Of a stretch of 64,000 bases of DNA, positions 13,051 to 24,149 are shown piece by piece (positions within the stretch are counted from its first letter, which is position 1; every line of letters begins with the position of its first letter). The stretch comes from Anthoceros angustus. Its lineage: Eukaryota; Streptophyta; Anthocerotopsida; Anthocerotales; Anthocerotaceae. The DNA lies in contig VJWM01000196.1 of assembly GCA_010909165.1 (NCBI GenBank), forward strand, positions 310,001-374,000, read 5' to 3'. A program made the translations under genes and the position numbers. Under the pieces are notes generated by a model, which had not been told where the DNA came from, did no database searches, and saw only the letters and a list, made by a program, of their open reading frames with translations.

Positions 13051-13379
13051 CCTTCATTCACCTTTCCTTGTTGGAACACTCAGTCTCATTGCATCACTCT
13101 TTTGCACATATGGTCCATCCACTCTGAGGACTTGTTTTTTCGTCTTTGGCGTTCCGGTGTTGGTATTTCCGCCCATGGTGGCGACACTCTCTCCCTCATC
13201 GATCCGTGGTCGTATCCGCCTCCTTTCTTCTTTTTTCCCCCGTCGCCTCTCTTTTGCTTTTGTGCTCCTTGTTCTATGACCATGGCGGAGGCTTCCCCAT
13301 AATAATCGCTTCCTCACGTCTAATCCTCCAAGCTCCTCGGGGTTCCAATCTCGGCATCCTCCCATACCGCCATAAGTGC

Positions 13380-15080
13380 GTCCTCAACATGCATGGCGGA
13401 CACGGACTTGGGTTTGGCGAACTCCGTTCGGTGGGCGATCCTCACCGTCTTTACGGGGCTTTGGCGAGCACACTTCCGCCAAATGCCCTGCTTCAATCTT
13501 GACATAGTTTATCAAAATCTCCATTGCCTTGACGAGTTGGATAAGGCGGGCATGCGCATAGTGTCCAAGGTTGCGACAATTATAGCACAAGGCGGTATTG
13601 GATTGTTACCCTTGGTGATTCTGACGCCTACCCGTGGAATTACGTAGGTTGGTACATGGTCTTTGGGTACACTTGGGTTGGTGAACCTCACGGATCGGTA
13701 TGTATCTTCCACCGGACCCTCTTCCTCCTCTTCCTCATATCCCTTAGTGTACCCTTGTCGTCGGACAATTAGCTTTGGAGTGTCCCTGCCCACCGTTGAG
13801 CAGAGGTTGGCTCGTGGGTTCGTGACTCTCCGCCTCTCATGTTCCTTGACCGCATTAAGATGGAATTTCTCGAATTTTGCCATCATCTCCTCCATCTTGT
13901 TCCCTGTTGTTCTACTTTCTTGGCTACCTCGGCCTCCCTTCTCTTGTTCAGCGTCCTTCTTTGCATACGCCTCTGTTTTGCCCTTGCCCTCCTTGTTGTC
14001 CGTGCACGACCCTTCATTTTCTTTTTCCATTTGGCGCTCCTCATCGATGGCGCTTCCTCGACTGTCACTCGTTTCCTCCTCAGAGGAACTTTCATGGAAT
14101 CTTCTGGAGCTTTCTTCACGATGAACTTCCTTAGGAGGATGAGGAATCCCTTCTTTTTTCCGATCTGGCTTCTTCTTCTCCTTCTTAGCCTTCCTCCTCC
14201 CTTGCGGGTTGGATTCCTCATAGTTTAGCGCCGCGATAGCCTTGCCCAAATTCTTCTCCGCTTGTAACCTTTGTCTCCCCATCTTAGAACCCGGGCCTTT
14301 AGCGAACCACCGTGCAACTCAGTGAGGGCCACTTGATCGCGTGGTGTGAAACCTCTCCACATACGCTGCAAGGTTTCCTTCTTTCCTCTGCGGCAAGCTT
14401 GGACAACACGTATCCCTCTCGTCAAGCCCCTGAACCTTTCACGGGCGGTTTTAATTCTTCATAGGTTCTTTGGAGGTGTGGGCGACTTGAGGTATTCGCG
14501 CCTATACCACTTTTGGACCCCGAAGAACTCCATAGAACAAAGAATCTGTTGTGCATCTCCGCTTCTGGTTTGCAAATGTCGGCTCAAAGCGCTCAACAAA
14601 TTCATCGGGTCTTCATACCTTCCTCTCCATACTGGATAAGGTTGCTTGGTGGTGACCACCACCGTGTGGTGGTGGTCATGACTATCGTTCGATTCGGTTG
14701 GTTGGAACAACGGTTCTGCGAGTCGATTGATCTCCAGCGCACACTTTTGGAAGAGGTCGTGGATGGAATTGGTCCGAGGTTCCTTGGCGGTGGTACCTCG
14801 TCCAAGTCCGAGGTTGGGGATCTTGCTCCAACAAGATCGGACCCCGTCCCTGGTTGCTTCCTTACCTCCTTCTCCTTCCAACGGTGCGTCTTCCTGGACC
14901 CTCCTCAACTCGCGGTTTGCAACCCTTTTAACCTTTCCGATTGCTTGGCGTTGTCGCTTCTCGTGTGGCCTTAGTCCTTGACTCACGAACCCTCGACTCA
15001 ACTGGCATCCATCTACCTAACTAGATACACTCCAAAACTAGACACCTAAGCTATGGTTAGTCCCCTATAACCTTAGTGGT
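13380..15080 (-). pseudogene. Element A gag with zinc knuckle (broken)
   Basis: From 15000 downwards the minus strand shows a leader, a DHHHH run, then capsid-like text with MNLLSAL, WYRREYLKSP, ETLQRMWRGF and KMGR, typical of plant gypsy gag. A basic, glutamate- and lysine-rich region follows (14280-13880; QGRRKAKKEKKKPDRKKEG). A nucleocapsid zinc knuckle starts CYNCRNLGHYAHA near 13590, its last cysteine lost or shifted by a small deletion. The longest open part is 256 codons (14282-13512). The frame is broken upstream of that. A further copy lies at 1-1290 and a partial one at 1690-2640. Confidence 0.7.
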
Positions 15081-15086
15081 TTCATT

Positions 15087-15099
15087 CCCGACAGCGCCA
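15087..15099 (-). other. Primer binding site of element A
   Basis: The minus strand reads TGGCGCTGTCGGG, three bases (TTT) after the LTR end TTCCACA at 15103. It is the best preserved of the three PBS copies in the window and defines the inner edge of the 5' LTR. Confidence 0.6.
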
Positions 15100-15102
15100 A
15101 AA

Positions 15103-18100
15103 TGTGGAATGGGTTTTGCATCGAAGGCCAAAGAGGCCACATTTACCCTCTATGTCGTTATAGTCCTAGGATTCGATCCCAAGGGAATGGTGTTGTGTCA
15201 AGGTGTGCTAAATCTATGGATTCTAGACCGCCCCGCCGCTACCCCACCTTCTCGCTACCTTGCCCAAACCCACCACCGTGGTAGACTCGGCCACCGCTTG
15301 GCACGGTTCGACCAACATGGCGCACCCGGCCTTTGGGTCTATTAAATCACGACTTCTCTAGGACCTAGGCTATCGGACACCTATCGCCTCGCCTTACTTA
15401 GGAATTTCTGCGATCCACCGCCACCTCTGCGTTTCGATTTTCCCTCACACGCTCTCACAATCCCAGTAGCACCCTACCTCAGGAACCTTTCCCTTCAATG
15501 AACTCTCCCTCTCTCACCACCACCTTTCCCTTGGGCCACAGACCCCTTGGGCCACGGACCCCTCTCATGGAATGAACACACAGTGGTGGCGGTTGGAAAG
15601 AGGATCGGAAGAAAACCCGTCGGTGCTTGGGCGATTCGCCTTCGGATTCCGTCGTCCGCGCATCCTACCTCTGCCTACCCGGGCGTGAGCTTGGCCACTC
15701 CTCTCGACCACGAGATCTTCCGGTCTTCTTGTGAGAGGCGGTCGCGCTTTGATCTTGACGGGGCGTCTCCAATCAACCCCACTCGGTTCGATACGCGGAA
15801 GTTCACACGAAATCGTCTGCCTTGAGAGACACCCGGGTCTCTTATACATCCGGTGGTCCAACACTCACTTCTCTTTAGTGTCTAAAATTGTAGCTCCTAC
15901 CACGGCCCCTGCAATCTAAGCAAATGACTCGGTGATGGAACTCCCTATCCTCTCGCTGAAAAAACCCGGTCCTAGGCTATCGCGACTCCCCTAAAATCAG
16001 TGCCGCCTCGCGATTCTTTGCCTCGCCCTCGGCCCATGGGGACCCCTCTCGCTCTTGACCTCGCTCCGGCGATTTTCCCCACAACCTCCACCTCGCTCTC
16101 CTTGCTGAATTTCCCTCGCGCCTTCCGCGGGCGTTGCGCGCTGTGACCTCTATGTCCATTGTCCGCTCCTCCTCATTTGGACAACCATCGTGCTCCTCCT
16201 CCATGCTCGCTGCGCCTCGCTCATCTCTTCCGGCACCACTTGCGGAGGATAGGCGCCCGCTCCTACTCGAAGGAACCAGCGGTAGCGCGCGTCGATGTCT
16301 GTGTTTTGCCCCTCTGTCCCAACAACCACATACGCGTTTAGAGTGAGCACTCACCATGCGGCGAAGCGGGGACATGAGCATCCTCATCCGGACGCCCGTA
16401 ACTGTCGCCTTCGTCTGAGGTCCTTACCCTCTCCTCCGTGGACAATCACAGGCGGCTGTTGATTCTCCGGGGATCTGTCCCTCCATCTGCGACACTCCGT
16501 CGGTGACTTCCCCACCTCGGTTCCCGTTCCACGTGGCTGGTTTAGCCACCGTGGTGGTTACTTCCCGGTGGTTGTTTGGCTCTGCGGTCTTTGCTCGGCC
16601 TTTCTTGGTTTGGCCACCTCTCTCTTGACTCGGCCCTAACCCGTCTCTTTCCGCTTGTACCTCTCACTTCTTGAATTTCTCCAAGGCGCCATCGCTTCTG
16701 CTCCCGGACTCGCGAGACCTCATCCGAAGCTCTTCAATTGTAGCATCGCCTTGACTGATTTACTAAAGCTTCTGCTGAGTGGACATGTCGCTTGCTCGCC
16801 TTGCATAAGGCCGCACTCCGTCTGCGCTCCTCGGCCGCCTTGCTCTCGCCTTCGGGCTTCCAACTTCTCCTTGAGCAACTTCTCCTGTTGGCCTTGCACA
16901 CTCGGCCGGTGAGAGCCATGGGTGATCGAGGAGATCGCCTGCATGCCATGGCGTCAAACCACCAAATCCCCAAATTGGGCTGTCCCTTGCCCATCCGCCT
17001 CCACAATTCGTGTCGGCGGTGTCTCCTATCCCCACCTCGGTAGGACGGTTCGGTGAAATGTCGCCAAAAATGTCCGGAGCTCCGTTGCGGTCTCGGCTGA
17101 AGTTAACCTCCTCTCTAGGGGTTGGTCACTTGCCTCTTCCCGCTTCATTCTCCCTAGCGGCGGATTCATCACAGGAGGAGCAACTTGCCATTTCCCTTTA
17201 TTTTTCCTCCTTTGCGTTCTGCTGGTCTTGACTGGTGACCACAGGTGTGGGCTGGGTTCCTCCTGCTTCTGCCCTCCCCTTCTTCGCCGATCCCGTTCGG
17301 CCGTTTGCCCTTCGCTTCTTACCCTTGGAAACTTCCCCACCCTCTTCCGAACCTTCCGAGCGCGCAGCTACTGGAATCCTTGCTGAATCCTCCTTCAATT
17401 CCTCCTCTTCTACCTTGAGTTCCTGGCCGGCTTCCAACCATGCGGGCGGACCGACTTCAACTCAGTTAAACACCGGAATGCAAATACATGAATCGGAAAA
17501 GCGAAATCAAGGAGGGCCGAGGAAGAAGAGTAATTCGCCTTCTCCTCACGCTCTTTCGAAAATCATCCTCCCCAATCAATTTGTGTACCCTTGACCACCT
17601 CGTGAAGAAAAACCAAGAAGTGATCCGCCATATGATCCGGCTTAGGTTACGTAAAACAAAATCCATTTGGCCAATCCCTTGTGAACACGAGTTGGCGAGT
17701 CACCCGACCATTGTTCACTCTCACTTCCCGAGGCTTCATGAGCGCGGCTGCGGCTTTCAAGGTCTTCTTCTTTGGGTCAATCACCAAGCTCCCATCCTCG
17801 ATGCTTCTCGCCCGCCTGCTGCTCGAAAAGGGCCAAATCCGATTCTGCGGCCTTTTCCTCGCGTCACCCTCTTGCGACTTGGTCCTTAATTGCGGGCGCA
17901 CTCTTGCACCAATGCGGTCATCGTAGCACCATTTCTTCTCCATGAACGGCGGCTCGCACGGTGCCGGCTCTCACTTTCCGATGGTCCATGTTGGGCCGCT
18001 GCGTGTAGATTTCGGCGCGGCTCGGGCGCCATCTCCTTCTCGTTGTTTCCCAAAACAAAACCTCGACTACCCTGCGGATCACGGTCGGAAGAAAAAAAAT

Positions 18101-18646
18101 CGAGCGCCCTCGCGCTCCCGCCTCCTCGCGAACTTGCGGCGCCGATTTCTCTCCTCCGCGCCGCGCTGCCTCACGATCGTCGTGCGCCTTCCTCCTGCCG
18201 GGCGGCTGGCGTCGTTGGTAGCGCGCCCCTCTTCTTGACTCCGCTCGTGCCCCTCACGGAAAGTCGCGACCTCGTGATCTTGGGTGTGCCCTTCTCCCGA
18301 TTGCTCCGGTGGTAGTCCTCACTAGGGGTTGTAAATTCCCCACAGCATGCGTCCGTTTCTCGGCCACGTGGTGGAACTAGCCACCACCCCGACTACTGTG
18401 GCATATTGTGAGCATCCTAGCATATATAGACACCTTTTATTCTAAAAATTCCCAATACCCAAGGACTCTATTTCTACCCCACCCTCTGGGGTCAAACCTA
18501 AGGTCGAAAATTATTATTATCTCCAAGGGCCAAGGACCATTCCGTATAAAGACACTCAGACGATTCTCAAGCACTTTCTGCTATTCTAACACACCCAAAA
18601 CAAAAAATCGTTCCGGAGGCGGGGTTAGTTCACATGGTCTTCCACG
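15103..18646 (-). repeat. 5' long terminal repeat of element A, about 3.5 kb
   Basis: Homology with the LTR at 2725-8143 runs from the TTCCACA end at 15103 to the (T)GTGGAAG start at 18645/18646 and then stops abruptly. A TATA-like box lies at 18421-18429. The LTR carries dense CCACCGTGG-type palindromes and a block at 17500-17950 that is well conserved with 5270-5690 and 7070-7480 and reads like protein on the minus strand. A 3.5 kb LTR is at the long end for plant gypsy elements; Ogre/Tat-type elements are comparable. The outer edge abuts gag sequence of element B. Confidence 0.65.
18421..18429 (-). promoter_or_regulatory. TATA-like box in 5' LTR of element A
   Basis: This is the minus-strand CTATATATG, conserved with 7910-7918 at the same distance from the LTR start. 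Confidence 0.45.
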
Positions 18647-18769
18647 TGTTGTGTAACTACTAAATCTTATACATTACCAACATATGTTCTTTGGCAAAGT
18701 CTTTGTACTGGTTGGTACATCTAAGCATGACTCATGTGTTAGCTAAGCACCTTGGGTTTCCTGATCTTT

Positions 18770-19140
18770 TCACTTCACCATCATAACATTGTTAAGTCTT
18801 GAGCATCTCGCCCGGTGTGTGAGTGCTCCGTTGAGGCACTTTATTGCACACATTGCCACAAGGCGGGACATGTAGTTACCGTTTGTTTTGAAACATCTGA
18901 GCGTCGTTATCAAAAGCATGGAGGTGGAGAAGCCGAGGTTGTCACTTCCACAGCAGTGCTGTGGTGCGTCTTGAGACTCTGTGCAGGCGGCTCCACTAAG
19001 AGCAAGCTTCGGCGTGAGAAGGAGCATAAAGTGCGGTGGTCTTTGAGAAGATGTCGGCAGAGGCCATGCCTGCTCTCACTACTCGAGATAGGTGTGTTGA
19101 CAACAAGTTTGGCTAAGCCGGTAGGCGATTGAGCTAATAT
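18770..19140 (+). pseudogene. Element B gag 3' end with CCHC zinc knuckle
   Basis: Positions 18845-18886 encode CTHCHKAGHVVTVC, a perfect CX2CX4HX4C nucleocapsid knuckle. It lies in an open stretch that runs to 19132. The gag N-terminus is absent. It precedes the retropepsin-like block by about 0.8 kb. Confidence 0.65.
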
Positions 19141-19699
19141 CTGTTGGGACGGTGAGGAAGAAGACTATGGAAGTCCACATCAGTGTGTGCGGTCTGAAGA
19201 TGCCGAGGCATCCGAGGTGGTTATAGCGCACACTGGCGGACAACAGTGTTGCCCAAGCCGGACAGTCACGAATAGTGCCAGGTGTGATGCCACAATCTTT
19301 CGTTCCTTTGCCGGGCAATTGCTCATTGAGAGGCGGATCACACCACTTACAAAGAGTGGAGGAACATAGCTCGAAGCCCACGGAGATGTTACACTTGGCT
19401 TCAACCGTGGCGGAAGGGACCTTGTTCAAAAGGTGATTCACGCTCCATTATTCACTTTGGATGAGCTGGGGGTGGGATTGACTCAGGTTCATTCCATGCT
19501 TCAAGACGTGTTGGCCCCACGGCGCTCGGTCGGGTCATGATCTTTGTGATCGGTGTGTTGTCTTGTCAACCTCCAGAATCAACATGGGTTGACCAATTGA
19601 CATCGGCCCAAGGGCTGATGGCTTCACAGTTGGCAAACATGTCACGGGGCATCCGATGGTAGTACTGACCTACCAATCGGTTGCGGATCTTTGATTAAT

Positions 19700-19990
19700 C
19701 ACACATTAGTGGATAATCGTGAAGGCCATATCCTTTGTCGATGGAGTTGCTCCTAGAGTCGTTACATTGAACCACGGGGCCCAACTCATCATAGGGCAAA
19801 CATTGGTGCTAGGGCGCAACTCATGGGCTCTGCTCTCAAGAGCTCAACGGAATATTAAATGCAATGGCGGGGCCGTTGAGCGGTCAGGAGAAACAATTTA
19901 TCCGTAGTTGTTGCTTCGACCGGGTTACGCGATCTTGTCACCATGGAGGTACATTGTCTCGTTTCGCCACCGGCTATGACATTACGCCGG
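19700..19990 (+). pseudogene. Element B retropepsin-like domain
   Basis: The frame from 19719 gives VDGVAPRVVTLNHGAQLIIG. The spacing matches the active-site loop of retroviral-type aspartic proteases, where D-[ST]-G-A is expected. Here the aspartate position is N and the next residue H (LNHGA), so the catalytic residue is lost in this copy. A later block, near the usual flap and second half, is out of frame. The assignment rests on position between gag and RT plus this one motif. Confidence 0.5.
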
Positions 19991-20409
19991 GCGAGTTCAT
20001 GTTTCCTCCGGGGTAGGCATAGATAAGGGGCAGACGGGCTTTCTATCGGCGTTGGCGGCGAGGAGGCCCGCCTACATTCCTTGGATCTTCATCACCGCCG
20101 TTGGCAATGTCTGATGATAGCGGTGAGGCACGTTTTGTGACTCGGATCGCCGGTTTGCCTAAGGATGACGGTAGGGTATCACAGCTCTTTGAAGAAGGAA
20201 GCACTCTCAAATCTTGTGGTCGTCGATGAAGCATTGCGACTTTTACTACAATCCGAGTTTTGAAGCGATGCAACTTGGATGGATGCAGCTCGGGCTCATG
20301 TCATTTTTGCCATGGAACAATTTCACAAGGGGCGACGATAGCACTGCTAGTAGTTATGCATTCGGCATTGGAGCCACTTCACCGACGCGATTCGTGGACT
20401 ACCCCTTGT

Positions 20410-21305
20410 GATGGATGTGTTGGTGGAGCTTTTTCGGGCATACATTACGGGGTTGGAGGTAGCGTTACTGGGCTGCCTATCAAAAAGTATATCTCTTGTG
20501 ATTGCAGTGCGGTATAGCCATCTTCCGCGCTTAGCAGTTGCGGCAACAATTTCAGCACTTTTTTGTCTCGGGATGCTTTCACGCTTTGCCCCAAGACATT
20601 TTCTTTGGTTCACCTTGTCATCCAATTAGCACATGTGGACACGGTAGTGGTGGGAATGTCGGGGTTTTCTAGAGCTGGTGGAGGCGGTTTGCAACACCGA
20701 GGCCTGATGTTACTTCATTGGTTCAAGTGATGAGATGGATTCAGAATGCATATCCCAGGGCTCTTTATGTGTTCGAAAATACTCCAGCTCATTTAGACCC
20801 GCGTGCTCAAGTTAAGCAGGATGCTGCTATCGTGCAGCATGTACTTGGACCTCCTTTTGTTATGGACGGTGCACAAGTTGGCAGCTATGCTCATCGTTTG
20901 AGGAGTTATTGGACCAATTGGGCTCCTACAGCCGTGCTTCAACTGGCCTTGCGACATACCGGCGAGATCCTCAGCTTCAGTTGCAGGATGTGCTTGACCC
21001 CAAGCATGTTCCGCGACCAGTGCGTGGCCCGGAGCGAGCTCCTTGGTTCCCTACCAATCACGTGGGTGAGCCGCGTCGTACGTTGCCTACACTGGTTAGT
21101 TTTTCTCCATCCTATGCGTATAGGGGGAATGGTCCGAGGTTTGTTATTCAACACGGATACTCACTTTGGGGAGGCCGTCCATCGCAGAGCGTGAGCGCAT
21201 CATGGGGTTTTCAACTCATGCCCGCTGCGGCTGCTGGGGTTTCTATTTATGCGTTGTCTTTCTTTGTTGGGCGAGCTATGGACTTGTTTGCTCTCACCTA
21301 GTTAG
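20410..21305 (+). pseudogene. C5-cytosine-DNA-methyltransferase-like domain inside element B
   Basis: Blocks resembling the C5-methyltransferase motifs follow in order, in two or three frames. Motif I (SAM binding): VLVELF near 20413, then a G-rich stretch and KKYISCDCSAV (20484-20516), the usual end of motif I/II. Motif IV region: near 20650-20690, GFSRAGGGG; the preceding bases read WEC in another frame where PCQ is usual, so the catalytic Cys may survive. Motif VI: FENTPAHLDPRA (usual ENV) at about 20776. Motif VIII: YAHRLRSYWTN (usual QxRxR) at about 20886. Target-recognition region: QDVLDPKHVPRPV then PWFPTNHVGEPRRTLPT. Motif X: ERERIMGF and AMDLFALT (to 21301). A domain of about 300 residues without N-terminal regulatory domains is closest in style to DNMT3/DRM-like enzymes. 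It sits between retropepsin and RT. Frame breaks make this copy inactive as written. Confidence 0.65.
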
Positions 21306-21655
21306 TGAGCATTTGTCTCATGTTTCAAGTCTTGGCTCACCCGAATTTTTGTGGCATGACAGAGCCTTCCTAGCTCATCCGGATGCGACACTTGCCTTTT
21401 CCGGTTTTCGACTTTTCACCCGACGGGGGAACATGACATGGAAACCTGCTCGCTTGGCGATGTCGCCGATCCGTTGTCGGCAGCCTTCAACCGCCCTTCT
21501 ATTGAGACTTTTCCGTGGTGCATGGGTCGCGTTGACTAACGATCACGCGACGAATGATACGGCGTTGGTCCGGGTATCAGACTGTTTTGCTTTTTCGATG
21601 AAAGAGCGAGTCCGCATCAATGTTATGCGAGCATTCCTTTGACCTCTTCTGAGCC
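21306..21655 (+). pseudogene. Linker between methyltransferase-like domain and RT
   Basis: The frame at 21290-21640 stays open across much of this stretch (LVSEHLSHVSS.., ending RVRINVMRAFL). No domain was recognised. It matches where spacer between retropepsin and RT normally lies. Confidence 0.4.
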
Positions 21656-21659
21656 TATC

Positions 21660-22214
21660 TATCGGCGTCGGTATCGGCTAAGTCCCGCAGAATGAGCTAT
21701 TGTGGATGCTCGCTGCCAGGAACTGTATGAGGCTGGTCTTATACGGCCTTCTACATCCGATTATGCGGCAGCCACAGTTTTGCCACCAAAGAAGGACAGC
21801 CAGGGTCTGTGGATGGAGAAGCGTATGTGCGGTGACTATCGGCCCATTAACGCTGTCACTGCTCAAGATCGTTATCCTATGCCTACGCCGGAAGAACTGT
21901 TCGACCAAATAGGACAGTCTGCATATTTTTCAGTGCTGGATTTACGTCAAGGGTTCAATCAAGTTCCTATTGCGGAAGAGGATATCAAGAAGACAGCATT
22001 TCACGGCTCTCAACAGCTGTGGGAATGGCTGTTTATGCCTTTTGGGTTCCGTAATGCGCCAGTGATTTTCCAACGTATTATGGACAAGGTACTGTCTGGT
22101 GCTGCACATCTACTCTGTTACATTGACGATGTGTTGGTGCATAGCAAGGATTTTGAGTTGCATCTTGTGCACTTGGAAGACTGTGCGAGTTCTGGCTTCG
22201 ATTCGTTGCCCTGA
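21660..22214 (+). pseudogene. Element B reverse transcriptase
   Basis: This is the longest clean domain in the element. The 170-codon frame at 21702 starts DARCQELYEAGLIRPSTSDY and continues with ATVLPPKKDSQGLW, RMCGDYRPINAVT, YPMPTPEELFDQIG, YFSVLDLRQGFNQVPI, KTAFHGSQQLWEWLFMPFG, FRNAPVIFQRIMDKVL and LLCYIDDVLVHS. CYIDDV is the catalytic YxDD box, intact. The first motif (YRRRYRLSP) precedes it in another frame. The frame is lost after 22200. It is a typical Ty3/gypsy RT. Confidence 0.9.
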
Positions 22215-22870
22215 CCAAATGTGAGCGGGCATGGACAACATGCATATTTGGGACATCGCATCGTTCCTAATGGCATTATGCCTCATCTTGCTAAGGTTCG
22301 AGGCCATTACGGTGGCTGAACCTACTAATTTCTTCTTTCTGTATTTAGGGGCATGCAATTATTCTGAGTCTACATACAAGATTTGATAGCATTGCTAAGC
22401 CTTTGAATCAGTTGTTGCGCAAGGATGTGACATGGGACTGGACAGAGGCCTGCCAAAAGGCATTCGAGATGCTAAAAACAAAACTTACAGAATTACCAGT
22501 TATGGCACGACCCGTTTTCGCTTTTCTTGATTAGTCAACTCGGGCTTGGTGTTGTGTTGGCTCGGTAGATAATCACGAGGCCATGAGCGAGTTGTGCATA
22601 TGCTTCACGCAATGATCATTTGAGTCTAACTATCCGTATGAGGAGAGTGTTTAGGCTGCGGTTTGAAGTGCATCATTTTAGGCCGTACCTCTATGGCAGC
22701 GCTTTACATTGATTACTGAGATCATCGACCACTTAAGTGGGCGATGACTCTTTGAGTGGTAAGGTGGCTCGGTGGATGGCAAGATTACGACTTTGAAGTG
22801 GTACAAACGGAAGTTGTCATCGAATCTTGATCTGTTGTCACGTCATCCTATGGCGGCGAGGATCTCAGGC
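22215..22870 (+). pseudogene. Element B RT thumb and RNase H (broken)
   Basis: Fragments in different frames give the gypsy thumb (KPLNQLLRKD.TWDWTEACQK), the RNase H region with DHRPLKWAM near 22720 and the tail LDLLSRHPM near 22835. The order and spacing are correct but several indels separate the blocks. Confidence 0.7.
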
Positions 22871-22899
22871 CGAGGCAAGACCATGAAGATGATGTGGTG

Positions 22900-23940
22900 G
22901 CTCGTCATTGCGACCATGTTGGTGCACTTTGTGAGATCAAGCCACCGCGTACTCTTGAGGCATGCTCCAAGTCGGGATATCTGGGAAGATGAGGCAACCA
23001 TGCGATACTTGCAGGTGGGCTATATCCACGGTTGCCCTCTTGATCGGCAAGACCGCATTTGATCGTGCTTCCGGTATTCTTGGCGGGATGGATATCGATG
23101 AGAAAATTAGTCTCTGGAGCTCGGCGTTTGGTGCCACCTCCTCGGGATCGGGTAGCCTTAGTCATGCGAGCTCACGATTTGGGGCATTTTGGCATCAAGC
23201 GGACATCTGATCTGCGGTACCTCATTTCATTGATGCGGCATGTATGGTCAAGTCACGAGATGTGGTAGCATGTTGTGAGCAATGCGATCGGGTCAAGGCA
23301 TCTTCGACATCAAGCCATCACATTTGCAACCACTACCTATCATGGGACTGTTCTTTAGGTGGTCCTGTGACCTTATTGGGGAGTTGCCACACACCCGGGA
23401 AATGTTTATGTCATGGTGATGGTCGAACACTTCTCTAAGTGGGCTGAGATCGTTGCATTGCACAAGACTTCGTAAATACGTCTCAAGCTTTTACGCAGCA
23501 TGTGTTGGCGAGTTTTGGTATGTGATGGGACGAGTTGAGTTCGAGGAAATTTGATTCTTTGGATTCGGCATTCATTGATCGGCGGACGGCGGGGACCATC
23601 CAGGTGATGGACTTCTTGAGCGTTTGGTTCAACGATCAAACAAGGATTGAGGAAGTTACTTTTGGATGCCCAAGAGTGATTGGGACTGGCGTTGCCGTGT
23701 GTGGGCTATGGGCTATCGATGAGTAAACATGCTTCTTTGGCACATTTTCACCATATTTTTTACTCTTTGGCGTGATCCGGTGCCACGGTGGCTATTGCTG
23801 GGATATACACGTGGTGAACTGGACAATCCTACTGTATGGGCTAAGGTGGTTGGTGAGCGTCTTTGCTTTATTCGGCTATGCCATAGCTATGGCCAATCTC
23901 GTGCGGCAGGGATTCGTTATGCTTACACGTAATTAGCAAT
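22900..23940 (+). pseudogene. Element B integrase (broken)
   Basis: Near 23160 the frame reads VMRAHDLGHFGIKRT and near 23270 CCEQCDRVKAS, which together form the HHCC zinc domain. The core begins around 23390 with NVYVMVMVEHFSKWAEIVALHK. Later text (SKHASLAHF near 23730, WAKVVGER near 23840) matches the integrase copy at 26600-27160. Multiple indels break the frame. Confidence 0.75.
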
Positions 23941-24149
23941 TTAGCCAAATTTCATGTGGGAATTATGTGTATGCTGACGGACCGATACATTGGAGGCGTC
24001 GGCTAATCGCTATGTCATGCATCAAGGAAATACTTGATAGTGGCGTTACGGTGCTTGAGGTAAGGATGGGCGCACTCACGAAGATCACATGACCAATTGC
24101 GCACTTGCCATTTGCGGTCTGGATTCCACAATTGTATTTGCCTGGATTA

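Larger units (their letters stand above)
2725..18646 (-). mobile_element. Element A: Ty3/gypsy LTR retrotransposon with very long LTRs
   Basis: A complete minus-strand gypsy layout can be followed from high to low coordinates. It runs 5' LTR (15103-18646), primer binding site, gag (about 15080-13380), protease region (about 13050-11100), reverse transcriptase (10860-10060), RNase H (9985-9420), integrase (9330-8250), polypurine tract (8144-8159) and 3' LTR (8143-2725). Integrase downstream of RT/RNase H identifies the Ty3/gypsy order. Both LTRs start TGTGGAAG (the upstream copy reads CGTGGAAG) and end TTCCACA, so the LTR ends are inverted repeats of each other. Every coding domain is broken by small indels, so this copy as given cannot make a polyprotein. 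Beyond the 3' LTR another gag begins, so at least two elements share an LTR in tandem. The family could not be named. Confidence 0.8.
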
